Shown: positions 34,194 to 42,976 of the stretch, one piece after another | How the letters are laid out: every line of letters begins with the position of its first letter | Numbering within the stretch: position 1 is the first letter of the stretch | NCBI GenBank assembly: GCA_937921485.1 | Contig: CAKZSV010000011.1 | Coordinates: 1 to 44,293, forward strand | Direction of reading: 5' to 3' | Source: an uncultured bacterium | Lineage (GTDB): Bacteria; Spirochaetota; UBA4802; JAGODF01 | DNA: 44,293 nucleotides | Translations under genes and position numbers: made by a program | The notes under the pieces: model-generated | The model's input: only the letters and a program-made list of their open reading frames with translations | Told to the model about the DNA's origin: nothing | Databases searched by the model: none

Positions 34194-35291
34194 TCATTTC
34201 AGCTTTTCTTTTGCTTCGAGGCGCTGTTTCGCACGCGGCAGATAAATTGATGCGCTTTTATTCTTCGGGTCTATGAGTTTCGCTTTCGTCATTAATTCGA
34301 TGCAGGTTTTATAGTCGTTCATTTCATACGCGCGCACTGCACGCTTCGTAAGATCGGAAATCTGCGGGGCGAGCAACATCCGCGTCTTGTTAAGCTCTTC
34401 ACGCGCCTGCTTCATGGATTTTGCCGCGCGCTCCAGTGGAGGTATTGCAGCGAAAAAATTCTTTTTTTCAATTTGTTCCATGCCGAGGCGATAATCCTTT
34501 TCAATTTCAGAAATCTTTTCCAGATATGATTGCGATTCAAGATGTTTCCTGTTCAAGCGGATGGCTTCGATAAATTTCTCCTTTGCAGAAAATACATTGC
34601 CCTGCTCAAAATATTTTATCCCTTCGGAGTACAGTGCATCTGCTTTTGAGTATTCGGTGAGTTTTTCTTCGACGCGGTTTGCCCTGATTTTATCTTCGGT
34701 AGGGAGGTGAAAAATATTATAAGCAATCCCTGCATGGACGGAAACGCTTCGAAATGGGATATCGGAAAGCCATATCTGCGAATAATCGCATCCCGCGTTA
34801 ATGCGAATGGCTGGGCCCATGGCATAGAAAATGCCAATTCCTCCGCCGAACCCCGGCTTTACGGTGTTCTCTTCGCGGTCAAGCTTCTGAGCCTTGAGGT
34901 AGAGGTATTCCAGCCTTGCGAAGGGGGCGGCGTAGAGGCCGAAGCCGGAAAAGAAAGATGCGCGAAAACAGGGACCCATATTGAACGATACTGAATAAAG
35001 CTGTGAGCCGTCGCTTCCGGAAAGCTCATGGGATGCATACGCGATATTGAAAAAGCCATGCAGCATGTGTGAAAAAGGAGTCATTGCAGAGAGGGAAATA
35101 AGGGGACCATCCCGAAGCTCGCCGGCGTAATATCCCGAAATCATGGAGTAGCCGGCATTGATGCCTATATCGAAACTGGACGCGTCATGGGAGATTTGCC
35201 CAATAATCGGGTGAGGTAAAAACATCATAAGAAATACAACCAGGATGAGGGAAATCATACATAGCCTTGAAAGAAAAAAATGTTTTCCCAT
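34194..35291 (-). CDS. Outer-membrane-type beta barrel fused to TPR domain
   Basis: A 365-residue exported protein. After a signal or anchor helix (residues about 8-32, ending PIIGQ), residues 38-195 are beta-rich with alternating hydrophobics (NAGYSMISGYYAG; LYSVSFNMGPCF; PGFGGGIGIFYAMG), resembling a small eight-stranded barrel. Residues 210-365 are TPR repeats (ALYSEGIKYFEQGNVFSAKEK; YEMNDYKTCIELMTKAKLID). The TPR half would sit in the periplasm. It is the first gene of the signalling run and its stop is separated from the hybrid kinase ATG by one base, so it may be the envelope partner that passes a signal to the kinase; that is inference. Confidence 0.78.
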   Translation of the reverse strand: MGKHFFLSRLCMISLILVVFLMMFLPHPIIGQISHDASSFDIGINAGYSMISGYYAGELRDGPLISLSAMTPFSHMLHGFFNIAYASHELSGSDGSQLYSVSFNMGPCFRASFFSGFGLYAAPFARLEYLYLKAQKLDREENTVKPGFGGGIGIFYAMGPAIRINAGCDYSQIWLSDIPFRSVSVHAGIAYNIFHLPTEDKIRANRVEEKLTEYSKADALYSEGIKYFEQGNVFSAKEKFIEAIRLNRKHLESQSYLEKISEIEKDYRLGMEQIEKKNFFAAIPPLERAAKSMKQAREELNKTRMLLAPQISDLTKRAVRAYEMNDYKTCIELMTKAKLIDPKNKSASIYLPRAKQRLEAKEKLK

Positions 35292-35398
35292 ACATCTCCT
35301 TCGATACCAGGGCGCTGATATAATTCATTGCGCGTATCATACAAAAAACCGATACGAAGCATACGATATGCCATGCGCGCGTCAACCGGGAATTGGCA

Positions 35399-36415
35399 TC
35401 ACCATCCCACGCAGAGCAGCTTTAACGCGTTATTGCAATTTCTGGTATCACCGCTCAGCCACTCATGCCCAGGTGCGTTGTGCGCGCCAACTCTGCCGCT
35501 TTTTTTATTGCTGCCATCGTTCCAGCTGCTGCAGCTGTTTGCTTCATCGAAGCTTCCGTCGGCAAAAGAGCCAGACCACCAGAAGCTATCCACCGCTCCC
35601 GCAGCTTCAAGCTTCATGTTGATGCTGCCATCCAGAAGGTCTGACCAATTGTAGGCGATGAGCCCTCCGGAAAAGCTTTTGATGTTCCAGTTTGCAGGCA
35701 CATTGTAGAGTGCAGGGAAGTTTTTGATGGCATCCGTATCGGTGATGCTGATGAATGCATGGTAGTGTGTGAAGGAAGGGACGACTACAACCGACATGGA
35801 CATTGCAGGAGCGCAGTGTGCGTCGATTGTTGCGCGCGCTGAGGATGATAGTTCTGCCAGGTTGCCCTGATATGTCCCTTGAGCGGAATAGAGATACACG
35901 GTACCGGGTATGGTGACGGATGTCATGGAGTAGGCTGCTTTTCGTCCGTCGGGTGCGGCGACCACAATATTGAAAAAATATTGTTTTCCCTCTTCAAGCG
36001 AGGAAATGGTTATCGAAGCGGCATCTTCCGCCCAGCCGCTTGCGGGCGTGCCGAATGTTTCCGCTCCCTCAACGGTGGCGATGTCGCTTTTGAGCGAATA
36101 AAAAGCGCGATAGAGAAGCTTCGATTGCTCGGTGAGGGTATCGCTTGCCTTCGTCCAGATTAATTGGACATCGCCGGAGGGCACAAGCGAAGAATCGATA
36201 AAACCGCTATTGCCGGGAGTGGGCATTGGAGGAGGAATGTGCGTATCATCATTTCCGCTTGAAGGGTTATTGCTGTCGTTATATTGATTTTCCTGTGTGA
36301 TTGTCTCACTGAAATCATCATCACATGCAGGGAACATATACAACATCATCAAGATGACCACACAAGAAGCGAGGGGAAAAATACAAATTTGTTTTATGTA
36401 TGCATTCAGAACCAT
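35399..36415 (-). CDS. Lipoprotein with Fn3-like and DUF1554-like domains
   Basis: A 338-residue predicted lipoprotein (signal about residues 1-30, Cys31 in MFPACDDD). After a Ser/Asn/Pro linker, residues about 80-170 resemble a fibronectin type III domain (VQLIWTKASDTL; SLEEGKQYFFNIVV). The C-terminal 150 residues (YQGNLAELSSSARATIDAHC; WSGSFADGSFDEANSC; NCNNALKLLCVGW) match the layout of the Leptospira DUF1554 lectin-like domain, with paired cysteines at the end. It probably sits on the cell surface and may bind sugars or matrix. The domain call is from memory; a database search should decide. Confidence 0.72.
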   Translation of the reverse strand: MVLNAYIKQICIFPLASCVVILMMLYMFPACDDDFSETITQENQYNDSNNPSSGNDDTHIPPPMPTPGNSGFIDSSLVPSGDVQLIWTKASDTLTEQSKLLYRAFYSLKSDIATVEGAETFGTPASGWAEDAASITISSLEEGKQYFFNIVVAAPDGRKAAYSMTSVTIPGTVYLYSAQGTYQGNLAELSSSARATIDAHCAPAMSMSVVVVPSFTHYHAFISITDTDAIKNFPALYNVPANWNIKSFSGGLIAYNWSDLLDGSINMKLEAAGAVDSFWWSGSFADGSFDEANSCSSWNDGSNKKSGRVGAHNAPGHEWLSGDTRNCNNALKLLCVGW

Positions 36416-36660
36416 AAATGTCTCAAGCTTATGTTATTTCAAAGCATACCACCTTATCACGTACCAAGGAATAGACCCCATAACATCACATCCCCGTTTT
36501 CGCAAGGGCAGACTCCGTACCCTAATAAAATACTGAAACAACGAAGATCGCCCTGTTGATACTACCTAATATACTGGAAAAAAGGGTAAAAGTCAATAGA
36601 ATTATCCCAATTGTGCTTTTTTTATAATTACAGAATTAATACAATGCACTAACTGAGATA

Positions 36661-38499
36661 TTATGTCGCCTTTGAGAGGAGTTCCTCAAAATTCTTTTTT
36701 TGCCTGTCGTATTCTTCGGAAAGCTGGGTGAGCTTCTCGAAAAGTTCTTCTATGCGCGATTGACAGCCGTGGATTTCTTTAGATAGTTCGGCAATTGATT
36801 TTCCGTCACGCGCCTTCGATGCTTCAATCATGCGCGCGTTGAGTTCGTGGAGCTTTTTTTCAAGAATATCGATTTCGTTTTCGGCATCCTGCATGGATTT
36901 TTCGAGAGGCTTCAGCGTCGAAGCGCGCCGCGAGGTGATTTCGGCTTTTATTTTCCGCAGTTCTTTCTGAGAAGGTTTTACGCTGTTCTGATTGACGGGT
37001 GCGGCAGCATCCCGCTCATCCTCCCATCCGATTTTCTCCAGAAAACGGTCGTATCCGCCCTCAAAAACAGTCGCTTTTCCGCCTTGAAAGACGATAAGGC
37101 GCTCTGCGAGAGCGTTCAGAAACATTTCGTTGTGGGTGACCATCACCACCGCGCCTTCGTAGCTGTCGAGCGCGGCGAGCAGCGCATCGCAGGCGTCCAT
37201 ATCCAGATGGTTGGTGGGCTCATCGAGAAGCAGAAGATTGGTAGGCCGCGCGATGATCTTCCCGAGTACCACCCTGCTTTTTTCTCCGCCTGAGAGGACG
37301 GCCGTCTTTTTCAGCGCATCGTCCCCTTCAAAAAGCATCGAACCGCAGATATCCCATGCTTTCTGACGGTCGGTGTCGGGAAGTTCGCACTGAATTTCCT
37401 CCACCACCGTTCTGGTTTCGGCAAGCGAGGCCACATTGCTCTGCTCATAATAGCCGATGACGGTATGCTGGGATACGTTGAGCGACCCATTGTGGGGCTC
37501 AAGCATCCCTGCGAGTATTTTCAAGAGGGTTGTTTTCCCTTTTCCGTTTTTACCGATGACACAGATGCGGTCGCGGGCGCCGATGGCAATGCTCAAATTG
37601 CCCAGCAGTTCCGGGAGGCCATTGCCGTACGAAAATGAAAGATGTGAGGCGGTGAGGGCGTACTTTGCGGTGGTGGGAGCATACGAAAAAGAAAATTCGA
37701 GTTCCTTGATTTTTTCAAGCTTCGAGCGGTTTTCCATTTTATTGAGCATCTTGATGCGCGACTGTACCATATTTGCCAGGCGTGCCTTGGCGCGAAAACG
37801 GCTGATGAAAAGCTCGATTTCCTTTTTGCGGCGCTCATCATTCATGCGCGTCTTTTCGTATATTTCCTCTTCAAGGGCTATCTGTTCGTAATATTTTTCC
37901 GTATTTCCTGCCACCTTTCGAATTTTCTTCCGGTGAATGCCGAGTGTATGCCCTACGATGGCATCCATAAAATTGCGGTCGTGCGTCACAAGGATGAGCT
38001 CTTTTTTCCAGGAGCGTAAGAATTTCGAAAGCCAGCGTATAGAAGTGATGTCCAGGAAATTGTTTGGCTCATCGAGCAGAAGCATATCGGGCTCGGATAC
38101 CAGTACCCGGGCAAGCTCAAGGCGGACCTGAAAACCGCCGGAAAGCTCGAGAGGATGTTTGTGTATATCGTCCCGTGAAAAGCCAAGGCCAGAAAGCGCC
38201 TTTTCGGCTTCCCATGCGCGGTTCTCATCGCTGTCGATAGCAGAAAGAGCTTCTTCTAAAACTGTGGTGCGGCTAAATATCGGCTGCTGGCGCATAAAAC
38301 CAGGGCGGTAATTTTTCGGATACGATATGGTTCCCTCGTCGGGGTGCTCTTCGCCGATGAGAATTCGAAAGAGGGTAGTCTTGCCATAGCCGTTGCGGCC
38401 CACAAGGCCGACTTTTTCCTTTGCGTTGATGCGGAAACTTGCAGATTCAAAGAGAATCTGTCTTCCAAAGCGTTTCGAGATGTTTTCGGCGACGATCAT
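36661..38499 (-). CDS. ABC-F family ATPase
   Basis: A 612-residue soluble protein with two ABC domains and no membrane part. Walker A motifs are GRNGYGKTT and GKNGKGKTT, signature motifs LSGGFQVRLELARVL and LSGGEKSRVVLGKII, and Walker B motifs LLLDEPNNFLD and LLLDEPTNHLD. A linker (KTRMNDERRKKEIELFISRFRAKA) lies between the domains, and the last 90 residues are a coiled coil. This is the Uup/YheS/EttA-type translation factor set that acts on the ribosome. The start at 38499 (MIVAENISKRFG) is preferred over the ATG at 38580, which would add 27 residues unlike the family. Confidence 0.92.
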   Translation of the reverse strand: MIVAENISKRFGRQILFESASFRINAKEKVGLVGRNGYGKTTLFRILIGEEHPDEGTISYPKNYRPGFMRQQPIFSRTTVLEEALSAIDSDENRAWEAEKALSGLGFSRDDIHKHPLELSGGFQVRLELARVLVSEPDMLLLDEPNNFLDITSIRWLSKFLRSWKKELILVTHDRNFMDAIVGHTLGIHRKKIRKVAGNTEKYYEQIALEEEIYEKTRMNDERRKKEIELFISRFRAKARLANMVQSRIKMLNKMENRSKLEKIKELEFSFSYAPTTAKYALTASHLSFSYGNGLPELLGNLSIAIGARDRICVIGKNGKGKTTLLKILAGMLEPHNGSLNVSQHTVIGYYEQSNVASLAETRTVVEEIQCELPDTDRQKAWDICGSMLFEGDDALKKTAVLSGGEKSRVVLGKIIARPTNLLLLDEPTNHLDMDACDALLAALDSYEGAVVMVTHNEMFLNALAERLIVFQGGKATVFEGGYDRFLEKIGWEDERDAAAPVNQNSVKPSQKELRKIKAEITSRRASTLKPLEKSMQDAENEIDILEKKLHELNARMIEASKARDGKSIAELSKEIHGCQSRIEELFEKLTQLSEEYDRQKKNFEELLSKAT

Positions 38500-38729
38500 G
38501 AGTATGCCGGCGGCGTTCGTTGTGCAATTCGGAAAATCTGCAATCTGCATCACAGCGTTGTGCTGCGCGGAAATTGTCAAATTAAAAATGTACGGGCGCC
38601 GTTCATTGTATGGAAACGCTTACGGTCATATCCTAAGCGCGAAGGGGCAACTGGCGGTAAATTATGCGAAGCGATTGAATGCGTGCTGTAATGTTCGAGG
38701 ACGGCGGCTGAAAATTGTAAGCGGTGAGA

Positions 38730-39127
38730 TTACCAGATTATTTGTAATCCATGATTCCTGTATTCTGATACGTCAGAATCTTTTGAAATCAAACAAACAT
38801 TATTTTTGATGCATAGCCAGATAATTAAGCGATCAATGGATCTTTGTGCTTCAACTTTGGCAGCCTGTATGAGGTGGAAACATCTGTTGCTGTCACATTC
38901 ATTATTTCAAAACCGGCTTTTTCAGCAAATTCTGGTAGTTCTTCCGGGACAACGTTATGTAGTGCTAATTTCCCCGCATTAAATTTTAAAGAGATTTCCC
39001 AGAAACTGATTACACTGACAAAAATAGTATTTTCAGGATTTAAAATTATTGATATGGCAGATCTTGATAACAATTCCTCGCTAAATAGCGACCATAAAAA
39101 TACATGGGTATCGAGCATGTAATTCAT
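38730..39127 (-). pseudogene. VapC-type PIN-domain toxin, frameshifted
   Basis: The reading frame from 39127 gives MNYMLDTHVFLWSL..., a PIN domain of the type II toxin family, but stops at 38825 after KHKDPLIA. Shifting one base in the KDP region restores the family end: KDPFDRLIIWLC, then NVCLISKDSDVSEY and HGLQIIW, stopping at 38730. The usual KDPFDR motif and the final acidic residue are therefore lost by one missing base near 38840. The intact first half holds Asp6 and Glu44-like residues. The antitoxin gene overlaps its start by ATGA. It is an inactive remnant unless the missing base is a sequencing error. Confidence 0.85.
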
Positions 39128-39363
39128 AACTGTAATAGTTCTTCATCGGTAATTGTAAAATCCGCATGAATTTCAAAAGAGGCTTTGTTTTTTAAAATAC
39201 CTAATTTTCTCTTGATGCTTTTTTTGTATTTTGCATAAGGCACAATAACAGCTACTTTTTCCTTCTTTTTGCCGAAGGAAATGGTAACCTCTTCACCGTT
39301 TTTCAAGTATTCCAGCACCTGGGAAAATTTCGATTTTAATTCGCCAACTTGAAATGTTTTCAT
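39124..39363 (-). CDS. Phd/YefM-type antitoxin
   Basis: A 79-residue antitoxin. The N-terminus MKTFQVGELKSKFSQVLEYLKNGEEVTIS is the Phd/YefM DNA-binding fold, and the C-terminal acidic tail would cover the PIN toxin. It overlaps the vapC pseudogene by 4 bases. A perfect inverted repeat lies directly before the ATG (39364-39383), as expected for an autorepressor. No Shine-Dalgarno sequence is visible. With the toxin broken, it may survive for regulation or be decaying. Confidence 0.9.
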   Translation of the reverse strand: MKTFQVGELKSKFSQVLEYLKNGEEVTISFGKKKEKVAVIVPYAKYKKSIKRKLGILKNKASFEIHADFTITDEELLQL

Positions 39364-39383
39364 AATACTAACACAGTAGTATT
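39364..39383. promoter_or_regulatory. Operator-like inverted repeat at the antitoxin start
   Basis: AATACTA (39364-39370) and TAGTATT (39377-39383) form perfect 7-bp arms around a 6-base spacer. The repeat touches the antitoxin ATG. Just beyond it TTGACAACTTATCAA (39388-39402) is an imperfect palindrome. Likely operator for the Phd-type antitoxin. Confidence 0.65.
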
Positions 39384-39736
39384 ATCTTGACAACTTATCA
39401 AGTATTTTTTTGAGGCGGTTGCAGTCGTTAATGTATAAATTCGCTTACGGCATTTTGAACAATTTGTGATAATATATACTGTTATAACGGCAATCTTCTA
39501 TGTTATGATTGTCCCGGTCATTGGTGTTGTATTATGATCACATGGTTTTTGCCGCTACGAGGCAGATATAGTACTATAGTGGTTCTCAAAATCCGTGCAT
39601 CGCCTTATGATTAATGATAGTGCGTTATGAATACAGTATCAAAATCAGCAATGTCCGATGTTGAGAATACCTATATCTTGACAAACCGTCCAGCAGGTAT
39701 TATGTTATTATCAACATTAACTCTGGAGGATGACGC
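39384..39736. other. Intergenic stretch between toxin-antitoxin and Cys-rich gene
   Basis: About 350 bases with no supported gene on either strand. Its right end carries the promoter of the Cys-rich secreted gene (39678-39706) and its ribosome site (GGAGGA). Otherwise I see AT-rich sequence without clear hairpins or repeats. Confidence 0.6.
39678..39706 (+). promoter_or_regulatory. Promoter of the Cys-rich secreted protein gene
   Basis: TTGACA (39678-39683), a 17-base spacer and TATGTT (39701-39706) form a good sigma-70-type promoter, ending about 30 bases before the ATG. The -35 matches consensus fully. Confidence 0.7.
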
Positions 39737-40243
39737 ATGAAAAAAATAGCTGTAATCGTTGCTCTTGTTGTAGCGGGGTTTTTCGTAATATCCATGTCGG
39801 CCAATGCGCAAACCACGTATGGAAGCGCGTTTAAGAGCCCTTTCACCATTTTATGGGGTTCCATCTGGCTTGATCATACCTACTTCTGCCTGAATGGAAC
39901 GAGCGATTGTTATGCAATCAACGGCTGGGGAATTCAGTCGAGTTCAACAGGCGGCACCCGCATGTGGGATACCTACGGTGCCACCACCTCGAGCGAACGC
40001 TGCGCATCGCGCGCACGCGCCAGCAATAATCCGTTGAGCCCCTGCTATATCATCTATGGCGTCACCGGTGTCTGTCACATGCAGACCAACCGCGGCCTTG
40101 CATCGTTCGGCAAGCGTATGAATCACAACAATATCCTCGGCGGGTGGGCAAGCCTTCTTGCCTATGGGTATTATGGCGGCGGATGGGATGTGTGCAAAAC
40201 AACATCAAACATCGGCTGCGGCAGATGGCCCTGGGAACGCTGA
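39737..40243 (+). CDS. Cysteine-rich secreted protein, unknown
   Basis: I do not recognise this family. The 168-residue precursor has a signal peptide (cleavage after SANA near residue 24). The mature 144 residues hold seven Cys, many Gly, Trp and Tyr, and a recognisable core YGVTGVCHMQTNRGLASFGKR. The Cys count suggests a disulfide-bonded small exported protein, perhaps an enzyme, effector or bacteriocin-like product. It has its own promoter, GGAGGA ribosome site and strong terminator, so it can be made in large amounts on its own. Two membrane-tethered proteins with related domains follow (40443 and 41226). Confidence 0.8.
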   Translation: MKKIAVIVALVVAGFFVISMSANAQTTYGSAFKSPFTILWGSIWLDHTYFCLNGTSDCYAINGWGIQSSSTGGTRMWDTYGATTSSERCASRARASNNPLSPCYIIYGVTGVCHMQTNRGLASFGKRMNHNNILGGWASLLAYGYYGGGWDVCKTTSNIGCGRWPWER

Positions 40244-40271
40244 TTGGGCAACACAATGAAAATTATCTCCG

Positions 40272-40297
40272 AAAGCCCTCCTGCGGGAGGGCTTTTT
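40272..40297 (+). terminator. Rho-independent terminator after the Cys-rich gene
   Basis: AAAGCCCTCC (40272-40281) pairs with GGAGGGCTTT (40286-40295) around a 4-base loop, and the stem runs into TTTTT. It lies about 30 bases after the stop. Confidence 0.93.
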
Positions 40298-40442
40298 AAT
40301 GCGTAGCCCGGCGGCAATGTGGTAAATTACATTGAGAGGTTTCGGTTGCAAATTCTTGATAATTTTGCTATATTGTTTTTAAGGAATATTTTCATAATAC
40401 GGGCATATGCCCTGGTGAATCAATACTACGGAGTCGATACAC

Positions 40443-41219
40443 ATGAAAAAGAAAATCCTCATCGGCGGAATCGCGCTTGCGGCGATCATGATTGCAGTCG
40501 CCTATTTTTCATCCCGGCCGGATCCCGATATGGTGGGAAGGACGCGGATAGCCGCAAACCGGTCTGGAGGACAGTCGGCTTCCGGTTCATTCGGGTCGGG
40601 GGTATTTAACTGGCTGAAAAGAGCCTTTAGCGGCAGTGGCGACCTCACTGAAGGAAGCGACAGACCTGAATATAAAGCACTCGTTGATAAAATTGACAGG
40701 CTCTATGAGAATTTCAGCCTTTTGCCACCCGATAAGCGCGATGAGAAGAAACTCATTCTCGATCAGGCCGCGCTGGTAATCGATTTTCAGCTCGGGCCGA
40801 ATCATCCCAAAAAGAAGGAATTTCTGGAAATTGTCGGCTGGTCGTATGATGAGCGACAGCCTCTCAATCAAAAATTCATGAAAGGTGAAATGACGCGTAA
40901 GGAACTGTTCGAAAAGCTTGAAGAGCATTTTCGGGAGGTCGGCGAAAAATATGCATCGATTTTTACCGATGAAGAATACCGCGCGATGTTCAATATGGAT
41001 AAGGGAGAAAGCCTGGGGGCTTCCATGGGGCTTACGTCTGAGATGGCCGAGGCGCTTGATGAGCGCGATAAACAAACGCCCCCCGATAATCTCAAAAAAG
41101 AGGATTATGCCGTTTCGGAAGATGAGACCATGACGCCGGAACAGATTCGCATTTTCAAGAAAACCTACGGCGATCCCGCGGGATTCTATCCCGAACCGAA
41201 AGAAGAAAAAGAAAGGTGA
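40443..41219 (+). CDS. Membrane-anchored protein sharing a domain with 41226-41816
   Basis: A 258-residue protein with an uncleaved or cleavable N-terminal membrane helix (ILIGGIALAAIMIAVAYF) and a Ser/Gly-rich linker. The domain at about residues 75-185 contains IDFQLGPNHPKKKEFLEIV followed by GWSYDERQPL, and is paralogous to the next gene's LFDMRLGERHPSKKKFLDIV and AWTFDQRMPI. The C-terminus is acidic and rich in Lys/Glu. GGAG lies upstream. It begins 146 bases after the terminator of the Cys-rich gene and is 6 bases from the next gene. No family recognised; a periplasmic accessory to the Cys-rich protein is one idea. Confidence 0.75.
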   Translation: MKKKILIGGIALAAIMIAVAYFSSRPDPDMVGRTRIAANRSGGQSASGSFGSGVFNWLKRAFSGSGDLTEGSDRPEYKALVDKIDRLYENFSLLPPDKRDEKKLILDQAALVIDFQLGPNHPKKKEFLEIVGWSYDERQPLNQKFMKGEMTRKELFEKLEEHFREVGEKYASIFTDEEYRAMFNMDKGESLGASMGLTSEMAEALDERDKQTPPDNLKKEDYAVSEDETMTPEQIRIFKKTYGDPAGFYPEPKEEKER

Positions 41220-41225
41220 TGCCTG

Positions 41226-41816
41226 ATGAAACCGACAGGTTATTTTGTACGATCGCATTTCCGCCGCTTGTGTGGGGTTTTCCTTCTTGTAGGTCTTGCG
41301 ATGATAGCCTGTAAGAACAATTCAAACGCCGCGGGCGGTCCGCCGATTAATCTTTTTACCGAAATTCTCCAGTTTCCCGATCGCGGTGCGCATTCGCATG
41401 GGCAGGTTCCATCGTTTGTTCCCACCACAGAGGCCGAAATTTTTGCCGGGCGATACGCAAAGCTCTATGAGGAACGCGTTGCAAAGCGCGGCGGAAAAGT
41501 TCCCCTCGCCGGGCCGGAGAAATTTACATTCGAAAAAGAAATGATGATAGTGCAGGCGGGACTTCTTTTCGATATGCGGCTTGGCGAACGCCATCCATCG
41601 AAAAAGAAATTTTTAGATATTGTCGCCTGGACATTCGATCAGCGGATGCCCATCATTGAAAAGCGCAAGCCCTACATTATGGCCGAAGAAAAAGCGTTTA
41701 AGAAAGCGGAAGAAATCGATTTCCAGCTCCACGAAAAGCTTCTCGCCGAGGTAAAGAAAAAAATGAAGGCGATATTCTCATCCGAAGATTATCAAAAAAT
41801 GACCGGCGGGTTATGA
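41226..41816 (+). CDS. Lipoprotein paralogous to the preceding gene product
   Basis: A 196-residue predicted lipoprotein (hydrophobic stretch CGVFLLVGLAMIAC, Cys29). The body is helical and carries the same HP-[SK]KK-x-FL-[DE]-IV-x-W-[TS]-[FY]-D-x-R-x-P motif as the gene before it, about 30 residues longer in total homology. GGTGA precedes the ATG, 6 bases after the previous stop, so the two are made together. The pair looks like an old tandem duplication with one member moved to a lipid anchor. Function unknown. Confidence 0.75.
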   Translation: MKPTGYFVRSHFRRLCGVFLLVGLAMIACKNNSNAAGGPPINLFTEILQFPDRGAHSHGQVPSFVPTTEAEIFAGRYAKLYEERVAKRGGKVPLAGPEKFTFEKEMMIVQAGLLFDMRLGERHPSKKKFLDIVAWTFDQRMPIIEKRKPYIMAEEKAFKKAEEIDFQLHEKLLAEVKKKMKAIFSSEDYQKMTGGL

Positions 41817-41824
41817 GCTAGATA

Positions 41825-42976
41825 TCAGGCGCGCGACCGAACCGTCGTGCCGCTTTTTTCAAGGAGCCCTTCAATTTCAAGAAGGGTTATTTTTTCATGG
41901 ACGAGGGCGGCCGCTTCGCCGAGTTTTCGTATGAGTTCATCGATATTGCATGATTGATGCGCAAAATCTAAAATCTTCTGTTCCAGTGAATCAGGGGCGA
42001 ACCGCCGAGCCGCCTTTTGTGATGCTGCATTATCGCCCTCGCTGAAAAGATACGATATTCCTTCCAGCATTTCACTGACTATTTCATCCTTTCTGGATTC
42101 AGCTGAAACTATGGGAATATTCATTTCCAGAAGAATATCGTCCGGGCTTGCGGCTAAAACCGCACCGGAGCGCAGCAGGCCATGACAGCCTGCATAGCCT
42201 GAATCGAGGGCGGGGCCGGGGCATGCAAACACGTCGCGTCCCTGTTCCAGCGCGTAGCGCGCGGTGATGAGCGCGCCGCTTTTTTCGCCGGCTTTCACCA
42301 CAAGCGTGCCGGCTGACATGCCGCTTATGATGCGGTTTCTACGGACGAAAGTCCATTTTCCCGCGATGATGCCGGGAGGATACTCCGAAAAAAGACAGGA
42401 GCCTTCCGAAAAGCTTATTCGCTCGAAAAGATCAGAGTTTTGAAGAGGGTAAACCACATCAATACCGTTTGCCAGCACACCAATGGTGCAGCCGCCCGCA
42501 TCGAGCGCACCCGAATGGGCCGCACGGTCGATACCGAGCGCCATGCCGCTGACAATCACAAACCCCCGGCGGGAAAGCGCTCCCGCGAAAATCCCTGCGG
42601 TTTTCTGGGCGTGCGGATCTGCGTTGCGCGTTCCTACAATTGAAAAGAATTTACTGAAAGATGAACTGCCTTTTCTGTACAGCACAAGAGGAGGATAGCG
42701 GATTTCGCGCAAAAGCTTTGGATAGTCTTCGTGCCAGAAATCGATTATTTCGATTCGCATGCGTTCGCAGGCTTTCACGATTTCTTCCGCAGCTTTGATG
42801 GCGACAGTGCTGTAGCGTTCGGTGATAAACGTCTGCGTAGAAGGAATATCATTGATGCTGACTTCATCATACGTTTCTTGCGCTGATGCTCCCCGCTCAA
42901 CGGGAAGATAAATGCCTTTTTTCACGGGTTCGGCAGAAACTGAAAGTGCCACCGCGTAGAGAGTGGTATCATTCAT
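41825..42976 (-). CDS. dprA: DNA-processing protein DprA (Smf)
   Basis: A 383-residue protein of natural transformation that binds incoming single-stranded DNA and loads RecA. The Rossmann-like core is clear: FSIVGTRNADPHAQ, VIVSGMALGIDRAAHSGAL, GVLANGIDVVYPLQN, RRNRIISGMSAGTLVVKAGEKSGALITARYALEQ and VFACPGPALD. A C-terminal winged-helix-like tail (QSCNIDELIRKLG) follows. Its start overlaps the TPR lipoprotein stop by ATGA. Other competence genes are not in the window. It converges with the 41226 lipoprotein gene, 8 bases between stops. Confidence 0.95.
   Translation of the reverse strand: MNDTTLYAVALSVSAEPVKKGIYLPVERGASAQETYDEVSINDIPSTQTFITERYSTVAIKAAEEIVKACERMRIEIIDFWHEDYPKLLREIRYPPLVLYRKGSSSFSKFFSIVGTRNADPHAQKTAGIFAGALSRRGFVIVSGMALGIDRAAHSGALDAGGCTIGVLANGIDVVYPLQNSDLFERISFSEGSCLFSEYPPGIIAGKWTFVRRNRIISGMSAGTLVVKAGEKSGALITARYALEQGRDVFACPGPALDSGYAGCHGLLRSGAVLAASPDDILLEMNIPIVSAESRKDEIVSEMLEGISYLFSEGDNAASQKAARRFAPDSLEQKILDFAHQSCNIDELIRKLGEAAALVHEKITLLEIEGLLEKSGTTVRSRA

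Noticed and set aside
38825..39127. VapC toxin as a complete 100-residue gene
   Set aside because: The frame ends in the middle of the KDPFDR motif and the lost end is readable one frame over, so it is a frameshifted remnant.
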